A stretch of DNA of 64,000 nt, taken from assembly GCF_047238105.1 (NCBI RefSeq), contig NZ_JBDFMD010000001.1:6076001-6140000 (forward strand). The letters run 5' to 3'. The position numbers and the translations under genes are program-made. Shown piece after piece: positions 17,627 to 26,263 of this stretch (its first letter is position 1; every line of letters begins with the position of its first letter). The notes under the pieces were generated by a model. The model made no database searches. It saw nothing but the letters and a program-made list of their open reading frames with translations, and was not told the DNA's origin. The DNA comes from Paenibacillus_D sp047238105. GTDB lineage: Bacteria; Bacillota; Bacilli; Paenibacillales; Paenibacillaceae.

Positions 17627-18151
17627 ATGCACAGATGGTTATCTCATGGGCAGGAAGCCGGCGCAGCGGCCGAGCATGAAGAACTGCTGCGCGATCTTTA
17701 CAATCAAATGATGCGTGTCGCTTATGCCCGAGTGCATAACAAGTCCGATGCGTATGATGTCGTTCAGGACGCCTGGGTGCGCATTCTGTTGAAGCACGAT
17801 ACGCTCCGAGAGCGGAGCAAGCTGGCCGCTTGGGCCAAGGCGATCACTGCGAACATTGCTACCAATGTTAATCGTCAGAAAGCCCATGCCCGTGAAACAG
17901 GCGAATGGATTGAAGGCTGGGATGTCCACTCCTCGCCGTCACCGACGGAAGCCGAACTGATGGTGGAGATCTCGGAATTGCTTGGTGCTCTGGATCCCCG
18001 TTCTCGTACGATGATTCTTTACAAGTTTTATTACGGTTTCAAGGATCAAGAGATCGCCGATGCGATGAATATCCCGCTAGGTACCGTCAAAGCAAGAATT
18101 CACCGTAGCCGTGAACGGCTGAAGGCCTGGATTGCTACGCCGCATCTGTAG
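17627..18151 (+). CDS. RNA polymerase sigma factor, ECF type
   Basis: A 174-residue sigma-70 family protein with only regions 2 and 4. Region 2 is seen in YARVHNKSDAYDVVQDAWVRILL (about 33-56) and region 4 in LDPRSRTMILYKFYYGFKDQEIADAMNIPLGTVKARIHRSRERL (about 119-165; only key parts matter: GFKDQEIA and GTVKARIHR). No anti-sigma gene is next to it, which is unusual for classical ECF factors. The next reading frame downstream is a small spore-type protein. The regulon is unknown. Confidence 0.88.
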   Translation: MHRWLSHGQEAGAAAEHEELLRDLYNQMMRVAYARVHNKSDAYDVVQDAWVRILLKHDTLRERSKLAAWAKAITANIATNVNRQKAHARETGEWIEGWDVHSSPSPTEAELMVEISELLGALDPRSRTMILYKFYYGFKDQEIADAMNIPLGTVKARIHRSRERLKAWIATPHL

Positions 18152-18206
18152 ACATACATAATATTGTCGTCATCCTCCCATACTAGCATGCAGGGAGGTG
18201 ATTATC

Positions 18207-18353
18207 GTGGCCAAGAACAACAAGGTTAAGCTTAATCAACAAAACCAGAATCAGCAAAACCAGCTGAATGAAGAATATGCCGAAGAGTTGAACGCCAATG
18301 TGGCGAACAACAACAACCAGCAAAACCAGGTAAACAAAAATAACAATAAATAA
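18207..18353 (+). CDS. Small Asn/Gln-rich protein, possibly gamma-type small acid-soluble spore protein
   Basis: A 48-residue frame starting at GTG, with GGGAGGTG six bases upstream and a terminator just after. Composition is extreme: about half of all residues are Asn or Gln, with repeats of QQNQ/NQQNQ and one central EEYAEEL segment. This resembles a single-unit gamma-type SASP (SspE-like), which serves as an amino-acid reserve in spores and has the QNQQ and E-F-A-x-E pattern. The match is by composition, not clear homology. It is too short for usual gene callers but is well supported by signals. Confidence 0.65.
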   Translation: MAKNNKVKLNQQNQNQQNQLNEEYAEELNANVANNNNQQNQVNKNNNK

Positions 18354-18369
18354 TATTTGCGCATAACAG

Positions 18370-18402
18370 AGAGGAATCCGCCTTGGATTCCTCTTTTCTT
18401 TT
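18370..18402 (+). terminator. Terminator after the small spore-type gene
   Basis: AGAGGAATCC...GGATTCCTCT hairpin and a T-rich tail, 17 bases after the stop. Confidence 0.85.
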
Positions 18403-18467
18403 CATAGGGCATCCCTTATAATGTTAATAAATGTAACCTAGTGTCGAAAAATGGAGGGGTACCCGTC

Positions 18468-19856
18468 ATGGCCCAAGCATGGTGGAAATCGAAAACGCTA
18501 ACGAACGATGGCGAGCGCAGTCCGCAAGAGGAGTCAGTACTGCAGAGACTGGTCAATGAGTCTCAGGTGACCGTGGATCAGCTGCAGGCAGCTGTGGAAG
18601 AAGTCCATCTCGCAATGGCTGAATTGACAGCAATCGCGGACAGGTCGGCTGTCCAGGAGGAGAAATTGCGGAGCCAGAGCAAGCATGCGCTTGAGCGGAT
18701 CGAAGGAACCTTCTCCTCCTTGCAGGAGGTGGCAGCGGCCGCCGAGCAGATCCAGGGTACGTCATCGCGTCTGAGCGAGGAGAGCAGCCAGACGAGAGAC
18801 GTCGTGCTGGAGGTATGCCGATCGCTGACCACGACTGATCAGGTCATGAACGAGCTGTATGAGCAGAACGCGACGATGAGTCGTCATATCAGCCAACTGA
18901 TCGAGCAGACCTCGCGGATTCATGAGATCAACGCTTCGATCCACGGCATCGTCTCCCAGACCTCGCTGCTCGCTCTCAATGCCTCGATCGAGGCTGCTCA
19001 TGCCGGCGAAGCGGGACGCGGCTTTGCGATCGTCGCGCAAGAGATCAAGAAGCTGGCCGAACAAAGCGGCGAAGCCGTGAAGCACTCGACCATGATCGTC
19101 GAGGAGATCGAACAAGGTGTCGAGCAGGTGGTTGCATCCGTAGAGGTGGAGCGGGCTGCGGTTGCCAGCGGGATCGCCGAGATGGGATCGATCAAGGACC
19201 ATATGGACCTGATCGTCGGCAGGATCCACGAGGTGGACCAGCTTGTCGGCCAATCGAGCCGGGCGAGCAGTCAGCAGAGCGAATTGACAGCAGGCACGAC
19301 AGTTATGCTGGGCGATGTTGTAGAGACGGTCAATGAGACGCTGCAGCGTGTGGATGAGACATTGGAGCTGACAGAGCAGCAACGGCGTCAGATCGCCAAG
19401 CTGGATGTCGTCGGCCGTTCGCTGCAGAAGTCTTCAACCGAATTGGCAGCTTCTATAGGGAATGCCGGCATCGAGCGCAGCCAGCAGCGGGCCATGACCG
19501 AAGTGTCGGAGCTGGTGAGGCAACTGCAGCAGCTGGCAGCCGACGAAGCTCTGGTGTCTCTGGAGGAGTCGCTGCACCAGGAACGGCTGGCGGCGGTGCT
19601 GCTGGGCTCCAAGGATATTGAAGCGGTCTGGTCCAATCGCGCCGATGGCTCTTTCATCTTCTCCCTGCCCGAGGCAGGTCTTGTGAACGCCCGAGGACGC
19701 GGGTGGTGGAAGGCAGCGATGGAAGGCCGCTCGTTCACTTCGGAAGTATACATATCCGCCATCACCAAAAAAGCTTGCCTGACGCTGTCAGTTCCTATCA
19801 AGGACCGTGCCGGCTCGCCGGTCGGCGTCATTGGCGTAGATGTGCGAGTGGGATAA
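18468..19856 (+). CDS. Cytosolic methyl-accepting chemotaxis-type protein with C-terminal sensor
   Basis: A 462-residue protein with the chemoreceptor signalling module first and the sensor last. The module is visible as a long coiled coil with the hairpin tip around GIVSQTSLLALNASIEAAHAGEAGRGFAIVAQEIKKLAEQS (key pieces NASIEAA and GRGFAIVAQEI, residues about 165-205). The C-terminal 120 residues (FSLPEAGLVNARGRGWW, SEVYISAITKKACLTLSVPI, GVIGVDVRV) look like a Cache/PDC half. There is no membrane segment. GGAGGGG precedes the ATG at 18468. The inverted domain order suggests sensing of a cytoplasmic ligand. Confidence 0.82.
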   Translation: MAQAWWKSKTLTNDGERSPQEESVLQRLVNESQVTVDQLQAAVEEVHLAMAELTAIADRSAVQEEKLRSQSKHALERIEGTFSSLQEVAAAAEQIQGTSSRLSEESSQTRDVVLEVCRSLTTTDQVMNELYEQNATMSRHISQLIEQTSRIHEINASIHGIVSQTSLLALNASIEAAHAGEAGRGFAIVAQEIKKLAEQSGEAVKHSTMIVEEIEQGVEQVVASVEVERAAVASGIAEMGSIKDHMDLIVGRIHEVDQLVGQSSRASSQQSELTAGTTVMLGDVVETVNETLQRVDETLELTEQQRRQIAKLDVVGRSLQKSSTELAASIGNAGIERSQQRAMTEVSELVRQLQQLAADEALVSLEESLHQERLAAVLLGSKDIEAVWSNRADGSFIFSLPEAGLVNARGRGWWKAAMEGRSFTSEVYISAITKKACLTLSVPIKDRAGSPVGVIGVDVRVG

Positions 19857-19934
19857 GCATAGCGTGTTTTCAGCCCGGCTTGCGTACAATGTTTCCATTA
19901 TTGATCTGTTCTAGTGTTATGTATAGGTTTCCCG

Positions 19935-19995
19935 CCCCCGCAAAGAATCTGATTACGTATTGAACCGTAATCGCCGCTTTGCGGGGGTGTTTTTG
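19935..19995 (+). terminator. Terminator / structured hairpin repeat, copy 2
   Basis: CCCCCGCAAAG (19935-19945) pairs with CTTTGCGGGGG (19977-19987), followed by G-T and five T. An inner GATTACG...CGTAATC helix adds to the stem. Its left arm and the TCTGATTA after it match the hairpin at 6471, so this terminator may come from a repeated element. Confidence 0.8.
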
Positions 19996-20117
19996 TAAGT
20001 TAATCCCAGCCTCTCGGTCTGGAGACGTAGTTCGAATTCAACCCGCCGTCCATTACATCGATCCTTGGTTTTCCGTTATACTAAGGTCACAGCAGCAATC
20101 AAACAGGAGTGATGGAT

Positions 20118-21185
20118 ATGCAATCAGGGGTTTTCATGCGTGTGCTGATCGGACTCATGGTCGTGGGGGCGGGGGTGATGTTCCTTCTCAATCAGGCCGG
20201 CTATATCAACTTTGGCCTAGGCGATGTGATTCGTACGTTCTGGCCGGTCATCCTGATCGTGATCGGTGTAGGTGGTCTTCTGGACCGCAAATTTTCGTGG
20301 GAATATATGGTCCCTCTCGGTATCGGGATTTATTTCCTCGGGAGCAATCTGCATCTGTTCAGCTTTTCTATGGGCGATCTGATTCGTTTTGCCATACCGC
20401 TTGTCATTATCGGATTTGGTTTGTCGATGATCTTCAAGAAACGCGACAGCCAGCAATCGCAGCGTGAAGAGGAGTGGCAGGCCTATCCGAACGAGCAGTC
20501 GCCGATCCCGCCGGCGCCGCCGCTTCATCCGGATCCAACCAAGACGGGGGGAGCGTATGAGCAGCCGACAAGCAAGGATGACACCAGACGGGACAGAAGC
20601 GGTCCCATCCATGACGATGATAAGTATTATACCGGTTCGTCCAATGCATCCAAGGGGTATGATTACGACAAAGACTGGGAGCATAGCCACGGTCACGGCG
20701 GTCATGGTGGACATGGTGGTTATGGTGGCGGGCATGGTGGACACGGCGGCCATGGACACAGCCACGGACGCCGCGAACGAGTCGAATGGTGGAATAATGA
20801 TCCCAATGTGCAGACCCGCTCCAATTTTATCGGGGACATCCATATGGGACAAGATTATTGGGAGCTGAAGCCGATGAATATCTCGCATTTTATCGGCGAT
20901 ACCGTGCTGGATCTGACCAAAGCCCAGATTCCGTATGGCGAAACGCGGGTGACGATCTCTTCCTTTATCGGAGACGTCAAAGTATTCATGCCGAGTGATT
21001 ATGAAGTGGGTATTCATGTCGCTTCGAGCGCATTCATCGGCGATTCCAAGATACTTGACCGCAAGGAAAGTGGATTTTTCCAGAACAATCGCGTCGAGAG
21101 CAAATCGTATGAAGAATGCGATAAAAAAATCCGTCTGGTCGTCAGCACCTTCATCGGCGATGTCAAAGTGACAAAGGTCGGGTGA
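20118..21185 (+). CDS. liaF: LiaF-like membrane regulator with His/Gly-rich insert
   Basis: First gene of a liaFSR cluster. LiaF inhibits the LiaS kinase until the cell envelope is stressed. The 355 residues have four N-terminal membrane segments (about 5-110), a linker rich in Pro, Asp and Gly, an unusual run of HGGHGGHGG-type repeats (about 190-220), and a C-terminal LiaF domain with five FIGD motifs in a beta-solenoid-like series. Three start codons lie close together; AGGAG is eight bases from the ATG at 20118. The His/Gly tract is not part of the LiaF family core and could bind metal ions. Confidence 0.88.
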   Translation: MQSGVFMRVLIGLMVVGAGVMFLLNQAGYINFGLGDVIRTFWPVILIVIGVGGLLDRKFSWEYMVPLGIGIYFLGSNLHLFSFSMGDLIRFAIPLVIIGFGLSMIFKKRDSQQSQREEEWQAYPNEQSPIPPAPPLHPDPTKTGGAYEQPTSKDDTRRDRSGPIHDDDKYYTGSSNASKGYDYDKDWEHSHGHGGHGGHGGYGGGHGGHGGHGHSHGRRERVEWWNNDPNVQTRSNFIGDIHMGQDYWELKPMNISHFIGDTVLDLTKAQIPYGETRVTISSFIGDVKVFMPSDYEVGIHVASSAFIGDSKILDRKESGFFQNNRVESKSYEECDKKIRLVVSTFIGDVKVTKVG

Positions 21186-21204
21186 TGCAGGGGTGATGGT
21201 GCAA

Positions 21205-22236
21205 ATGCTTAGAAGCTCCAAGTGGGAGCTGATCCTGTTCTTCGTCTTCTCCTCGGTCATCTCCTCCGCACTGTGGTACTGGGGCATCGATCTGATGAGA
21301 GAAGCGGGTGCGGGAGAGCAGCAGAGCCGACTGACCATCCCGCTCATCATCCTGCTGGTCAATCTCGCGCTTGGCTACTGGGCGGCCCAGCGCTGGCAGC
21401 GCCGCATTGATACGCTGCACCTGGCGCTCAAGCAAGCGGCCAACGGCAATCTGGCCGTGCGGATTCCTGAAGAGGGCGCGCGCTCCTTCACAGCCGCTTT
21501 TCACGAGTTTAATGTGATGGCCCGTGCGATGGAGCGGCGGATGCAGCTGCTGCAGCGGATTGGCGAGGAGCAGGTGATGCGCGAGGCGGCTTCCAATGAA
21601 GAGGCGGTTATGGAAGAGCGCAAGCGTCTGGCCCGCGATCTGCACGATACGGTGAGCCAGCAGCTGTTCGCCATCCATATGTCGGCTTCGTCGCTGCCCA
21701 AGCTGCTGGAGATGGACTCGGAACGGTCGGAACAATTGATGCAGCAGTTGATCGAGATGTCTTCCTCCGCGCAGAAGCAGATGCGCGGATTTATTGCGCA
21801 GCTGAGGCCGATGGAGCTGGAAGGACGCTCGCTACAGCAGGCATTGGACAAGTGGTTTCCGGATTATTGCCGGCAAAATCACCTGCAAGGCGTACTCGAC
21901 TGGCGTGTCGATGAGCCGCTCTCGGAAGCCAAGGAGCATCAATTTTTCCTGATCATCCAGGAAGCGATGGCCAATATCGTCAAGCACGCATCGGCGAGCA
22001 AGGCGACGCTGACGTTCTCGGAAACAGAGCATCAATTGATCCTGACCATCCAGGACGATGGCGCGGGCTTCCGTGCCGATCAAGTAAAACGAGGGTCCTA
22101 CGGGTTGTCCACGATGCGCGAGCGGGCGCAGCGACTGGGCGGCGATGCCGAGATCATCAGCAAGACCGGAGGGGGCACACGGGTGCGTGTAAGCATCCCC
22201 AAATATACGTTGAAGGAGCATGAAGAGCATGAGTGA
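21205..22236 (+). CDS. liaS: Sensor histidine kinase LiaS
   Basis: A NarL-group sensor kinase of the envelope-stress system. About 343 residues: two membrane segments with a short outer loop (about 5-60), HAMP-like linker, HisKA_3 dimerisation helix with the phospho-acceptor in ARDLHDTVSQQL, and an HATPase domain with EAMANIVKHA (N box), DDGAGF and GSYGLSTMRERA. GTG or ATG codons at 21193, 21196 and 21199 are in frame too; the ribosome site is weak (CAGGGG), so the start is uncertain by four codons. It follows liaF by 20 bases or less and overlaps liaR. Confidence 0.92.
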   Translation: MLRSSKWELILFFVFSSVISSALWYWGIDLMREAGAGEQQSRLTIPLIILLVNLALGYWAAQRWQRRIDTLHLALKQAANGNLAVRIPEEGARSFTAAFHEFNVMARAMERRMQLLQRIGEEQVMREAASNEEAVMEERKRLARDLHDTVSQQLFAIHMSASSLPKLLEMDSERSEQLMQQLIEMSSSAQKQMRGFIAQLRPMELEGRSLQQALDKWFPDYCRQNHLQGVLDWRVDEPLSEAKEHQFFLIIQEAMANIVKHASASKATLTFSETEHQLILTIQDDGAGFRADQVKRGSYGLSTMRERAQRLGGDAEIISKTGGGTRVRVSIPKYTLKEHEEHE

Positions 22237-22894
22237 ATCCGACCGCTGGCGGATTATGATCGTCGATGATCACGATATGGTGAGGGCGGGCCTGCAGACC
22301 TACCTGATGCTGGATCCGAGGTTTGAGGTAACCGCCCAAGCGTCTAATGGCGCAGAAGCGCTGCAGATGCTGAAGGACGGTGTCCCGGGAGGCGCTCCTC
22401 ATATTATCCTGATGGACCTGATGATGCCTGTCATGGACGGTGTAGAGGCGACGCGCCAGATCATGGCACTGGACCCGGGCATGCGGATCGTCATGCTGAC
22501 GAGCTTCCTCGAGGACGAGAAGGTGGTTGCAGCCATCGAAGCGGGCGCAGTGAGCTATGTCCTCAAGACGGTTTCCGCCGAAGAGCTGATCTATGCACTG
22601 TCCGGCGCCGTCAAAGGGATGCCGGTCATGACGAGCGATGTATCCCAGGCGCTGACGCGCGGGCTGCGGCTTCGATCCGCGCAGGGGGACGATGAAGGGC
22701 TGACTGAACGAGAACGCGAGGTGCTCCTGCTGATCGCCGAAGGGCGCACCAACAAGGAGATCGGCGAAGAGCTGCACATCAGCATCAAAACGGTCAAGAC
22801 GCACGTCAGCAATCTGCTGATGAAGTGCGAGCTGGAGGACCGGACACAGCTGGCTGTATACGCGCACCGCAAGGGCTGGGCCGGCCAAGCGTAA
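22229..22894 (+). CDS. liaR: Response regulator LiaR
   Basis: A 221-residue NarL/LuxR-type response regulator, partner of LiaS. Receiver domain at about 5-125 with the phosphorylation Asp in HIILMDLMMPVMDG and Lys in VSYVLKTVSAEEL; DNA-binding helix-turn-helix at the C-terminus with LTEREREVLLLIAEGRTNKEIGEELHIS (key pieces LTEREREVL and TNKEIGEEL). AAGGAG lies ten bases from the ATG at 22229, an 8-base overlap with liaS. No LiaIH-type genes follow. Confidence 0.94.
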   Translation: MSESDRWRIMIVDDHDMVRAGLQTYLMLDPRFEVTAQASNGAEALQMLKDGVPGGAPHIILMDLMMPVMDGVEATRQIMALDPGMRIVMLTSFLEDEKVVAAIEAGAVSYVLKTVSAEELIYALSGAVKGMPVMTSDVSQALTRGLRLRSAQGDDEGLTEREREVLLLIAEGRTNKEIGEELHISIKTVKTHVSNLLMKCELEDRTQLAVYAHRKGWAGQA

Positions 22895-23015
22895 TCCACT
22901 CCGTCAACGGGACAGCAAATCGACGGCTACATTCGTTCGTCCTTATTTGACGGACATACATAAGAGCCGTGCGGTCCGGGAAGGTTAAGGGAAATGATAG
23001 AAGGAGACTTGTGAT

Positions 23016-23426
23016 ATGATACCTTTACCTTCCCGACTGGAATCGACCGAGCATGAATATTATGAAATGCTGCAGCTGCTAAAGCCTCTAGAGTTTGCCT
23101 TGGGCGGCGCCTGGGACTATAAGCAGGGCTCATTGGACCGGTACCTGGATGGAGCTCACAAGGTGTGGCTGCGTCTACCGTTTGAAGTCATCAATGGCAA
23201 TCTGGACGCCGATACTTCCCAGGATGCCAAGATCCGGATGGGCCAGCCTTACGTGCTCAAGCATGTGTACAATGAAGGGCTGGATCAAGAGGCTAGAGTC
23301 AATATCGTCGGTGCGCTTTTTGACCAGTTCTCACAGCCCATCGATTCCGATGCCGAGATCGAGCCGGAGTGGGTGGAGGCAGGCAAGAAGCTGCTGGCGC
23401 AAGTAGAGCGTCTGGTTCCAAAATGA
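23016..23426 (+). CDS. YugN-like family protein
   Basis: A 136-residue soluble protein matching the YugN-like family of Bacilli, with the family look of LGGAWDYKQGSLDRYLD, VWLRLPFEVINGNLDAD and IRMGQPYVLKHVYNEGLD. AGAAGGAGA precedes the ATG. Function unknown; the fold is thought to be alpha/beta. It stands alone after liaFSR and is closed by its own terminator. Confidence 0.85.
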   Translation: MIPLPSRLESTEHEYYEMLQLLKPLEFALGGAWDYKQGSLDRYLDGAHKVWLRLPFEVINGNLDADTSQDAKIRMGQPYVLKHVYNEGLDQEARVNIVGALFDQFSQPIDSDAEIEPEWVEAGKKLLAQVERLVPK

Positions 23427-23453
23427 CGAAAATCGGGACTTCCGGCCCGAGAC

Positions 23454-23484
23454 AACCTTCCTGCCTGCCGGGAAGGTTTTTTTA
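23454..23484 (+). terminator. Terminator of the YugN-like gene
   Basis: AACCTTCC...GGAAGGTT hairpin followed by T run, 27 bases after the stop. Confidence 0.9.
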
Positions 23485-23638
23485 ATTTTATGTTCGTTTA
23501 AATTCCTTTTAATCTTGTTTTAAGGTACAATGTGCATCATAGATGTAGTGAAGAAAACGCTATATTGTTATCCCGGCGGACATCCGCTGAGACTATAGGT
23601 TGCGAGTAAGTATTAATCATAACGGGAGGTAAGCAGCG

Positions 23639-25213
23639 ATGGATGACAACAACAAAAAATCGTACGATGATTTTTTTCGTTCCAACCGTCCCGAGGAGCC
23701 GAAGGATGACGAGCATCGCCAGGAACATGCGGGGCCAGCGGAAGAGCGGGACGGAGAAGGAGAGCGGAAGCCTTCCTATTACTACTCCTACGGTCCTTTC
23801 AAGGCAGTCGATCAGCAGGGCTCTGAGAGGACAGACAGCCGCTACGGCCAGGACCAAGGTCGCAGAAGCGCAGATCCAGCCATGTCCCATACGACTGACG
23901 TCCAGATTACGCCGCCGCCGCGCCCGCGTCCCTACGCGCCATCGTCTTCGGCCACAGGCAAGAATGGCTGGCAGGTCAAGGAAAAGCGCAAGTCTTCGTT
24001 CAAAGCGATGTTTGCCTCATTTATGGCCGGCGTGCTCGTCGTAGGTACGCTGATGGGACTGGCGGATTACAACAACTGGTTTACCGGCAGCGGCCTGCTG
24101 CCCGGCAATTCGTCCCAGACGACCGCATCTTCATCCGGAGAGGGTCAGCCGCCGACACCGGTATCCAGCGTACTGGACACGTCAAGACCGAACAATATCG
24201 CCCAGATTTTTGAGCAGGCATCGCCAGCTGTTGTCAAGATCGAGACGTATGCATCGGTCAATAACAGGCAAGGCGGCTCGCGGGTGGACCCGTTCTGGGA
24301 TTTCTTCCGGGTCCCCTCCGCTCCCAACAATGGCGGTGAGAGCACCGTGCCGACAGGCGTCGGCTCCGGCTTTATCTTCGAGGATACCGGATATATCCTG
24401 ACCAATGAGCATGTCGTCTCCAATGCCACCAGGATTGAGGTGACGCTGCAGGGTTATCCCAAAACGTTCGAAGCCCAGAAGCTCGGCTCGAGCTATGAGC
24501 TGGATCTTGCCGTGCTGAAGATCACAGATGACGAACCCTTCCCGACGCTGAAGCTAGGCGATTCCAGTGCCATCAATATTGGAGACTGGGTCGTGGCCAT
24601 CGGCAACCCGCATGGCTTCGACCATACGATTACGGTTGGCGTCCTGAGCGCCAAGGAGCGTCCGATCAATATCCCGGATGCCCAAGGCGTAAGACAATAT
24701 GAACACTTGCTGCAGACCGACGCTTCGATCAACCCGGGCAACTCCGGCGGTCCGCTGCTTAATACGAACGGTGAGGTTATCGGCATCAATACAGCGGTCA
24801 GCACCGACGCGCAGGGCATCGGCTTCGCAATTCCGACGAGTACGATCACCGAGGTTGTCGAGAAGCTGAAGGCCAATGAAGAGATACCGAAGGAGCCGGT
24901 ACCATTCATCGGGGCTGAACTCCGCACGATCACAGATGAGTTCGCAGAGCAGCTGGAGCTTGAAGATCTGAGAGGCGCTCTGGTCAACCGGGTATACTAC
25001 AGATCGCCTGCTTATCAGGGGGATCTCCGCCAGTTCGACGTCATCACCGGTATCGACGGTCAGAACATCGATACGACGGAAGCCTTGATCGAGGCGATCC
25101 AGAGCCGCCAGGTCGGCGACGAGATCGTCCTGAATGTGGTTCGAGACGGGCGGGCGCTGGAGCTCACGATCGAGCTTGGCGACCGCAACGCATTCAATCA
25201 ATTGGAACAGTAA
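23639..25213 (+). CDS. htrA: HtrA/DegP-type membrane-anchored serine protease
   Basis: A 524-residue S1C-family protease for misfolded exported proteins. A long charged N-terminal region lies inside the cell (about 1-118), then one membrane segment (AMFASFMAGVLVVGTLMG), the trypsin-like domain with catalytic His258 (TNEHVV), Asp289 (LDLAVLKI) and Ser369 (NPGNSGGPL), and one C-terminal PDZ domain (about 420-515). All three catalytic residues are present. GGAGGTAAGC precedes the ATG. The two-component genes that follow suggest envelope-stress control like CssRS in Bacillus subtilis. Confidence 0.95.
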   Translation: MDDNNKKSYDDFFRSNRPEEPKDDEHRQEHAGPAEERDGEGERKPSYYYSYGPFKAVDQQGSERTDSRYGQDQGRRSADPAMSHTTDVQITPPPRPRPYAPSSSATGKNGWQVKEKRKSSFKAMFASFMAGVLVVGTLMGLADYNNWFTGSGLLPGNSSQTTASSSGEGQPPTPVSSVLDTSRPNNIAQIFEQASPAVVKIETYASVNNRQGGSRVDPFWDFFRVPSAPNNGGESTVPTGVGSGFIFEDTGYILTNEHVVSNATRIEVTLQGYPKTFEAQKLGSSYELDLAVLKITDDEPFPTLKLGDSSAINIGDWVVAIGNPHGFDHTITVGVLSAKERPINIPDAQGVRQYEHLLQTDASINPGNSGGPLLNTNGEVIGINTAVSTDAQGIGFAIPTSTITEVVEKLKANEEIPKEPVPFIGAELRTITDEFAEQLELEDLRGALVNRVYYRSPAYQGDLRQFDVITGIDGQNIDTTEALIEAIQSRQVGDEIVLNVVRDGRALELTIELGDRNAFNQLEQ

Positions 25214-25241
25214 CGGGAAGATAACCAGACGGGAGATGAGG

Positions 25242-25278
25242 AGCGCAGGAGGCCGCCCGGCCGGCCTGCGCTTTCTTC
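25242..25278 (+). terminator. Terminator-like hairpin after htrA
   Basis: AGCGCAGG...CCTGCGCT stem enclosing a GGCCG/CGGCC helix, with a T-rich end. Confidence 0.6.
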
Positions 25279-25402
25279 ATGCCTGCTGCAGGACGCCGCG
25301 TGATTCGGTATCCGTTCCTTGGTATAATTAAGTTGGAGAAATGCAGATGCGAGACCTGTCGGGGATAGCGGTCCCGGGCAGAGAAGAAGGGGGAAACCGG
25401 GA

Positions 25403-26263
25403 GTGAGACCACATATCATCGTTGTCGATGATGATGAGAAGATCACGTCGCTGCTCAGACGCAGCTTGGCTTTTGAGGGATACGAGGTGACGACGGCCAG
25501 CAACGGACTGGAGGGGCTCAAGACGATGCTCGCCCATGATCCGGATCTGCTCGTCCTGGATGTGATGATGCCGCAGGTCGACGGCTGGGAGGTGTGCCGC
25601 CGGGTCCGCGAGAGCGGCAGCTCGGTGCCGATCCTCATGCTGACGGCCAAGGACGACATCAATGACCGCGTACGCGGCCTCGATCTCGGTGCCGACGACT
25701 ATCTGGTGAAGCCGTTTGCGCTGGAGGAGCTGCTGGCACGGGTGCGGGCGCTGCTGCGGCGCAAGCCGGACAAGCTGGAGGAGGCAGGCAGCCGCTTGTA
25801 TTTCGAAGACCTCATCCTCGATCTCGACTCGCGGGAAGCGATCCGATCCGGCCGCAGTGTGGAGCTGACGGCGAAGGAATTTGACCTGCTGCATCTATTC
25901 ATGCAGAATCCCAGACGCGTGTTGACGCGGGAGACGATCATGGAGCGCATCTGGGGCTACGACTTCAGCGGCGAGTCCAATGTTCTGGAGGTCTACATTG
26001 CTATGCTGCGGCAAAAAACCGAGGACGGCGGCGCCAAACGGCTTATCCAGACTGTTCGAGGGACGGGATACGTGCTGAAGAGAAGGAGGATAAGCCATGT
26101 CCATCCGGCTGCGGCTGACGCTATGGTATTCCGGACTGCTCGCGTTTACCCTGCTGGTGTTCGGCGTATCAATCTACCTTTTTGTCAATTACTATACGTA
26201 TACTGGCTTGAAGAGCCGGATTATACAGCAGGCCCAGACGATCTACATCGAGCCAAGCTATGA
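25403..26263 (+). CDS. OmpR-type response regulator with anomalous C-terminal extension
   Basis: Receiver domain (about 1-115) with acidic pocket DDDEK, phospho-Asp in LLVLDVMMPQVDG and Lys in DDYLVKPF; winged-helix output (about 130-228) ending in the conserved VRGTGYVLK. A normal protein would stop here. Instead the frame runs on 56 residues, overlapping the kinase gene by 167 bases. Skipping one base after VLK gives E-G-G-stop at about 26091-26093, the usual tail, and leaves GGAGG properly placed before the kinase ATG. I therefore suspect a one-base insertion near 26075-26085 or a sequence error. Start GTG 25403. Confidence 0.88.
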   Translation: MRPHIIVVDDDEKITSLLRRSLAFEGYEVTTASNGLEGLKTMLAHDPDLLVLDVMMPQVDGWEVCRRVRESGSSVPILMLTAKDDINDRVRGLDLGADDYLVKPFALEELLARVRALLRRKPDKLEEAGSRLYFEDLILDLDSREAIRSGRSVELTAKEFDLLHLFMQNPRRVLTRETIMERIWGYDFSGESNVLEVYIAMLRQKTEDGGAKRLIQTVRGTGYVLKRRRISHVHPAAADAMVFRTARVYPAGVRRINLPFCQLLYVYWLEEPDYTAGPDDLHRAKL

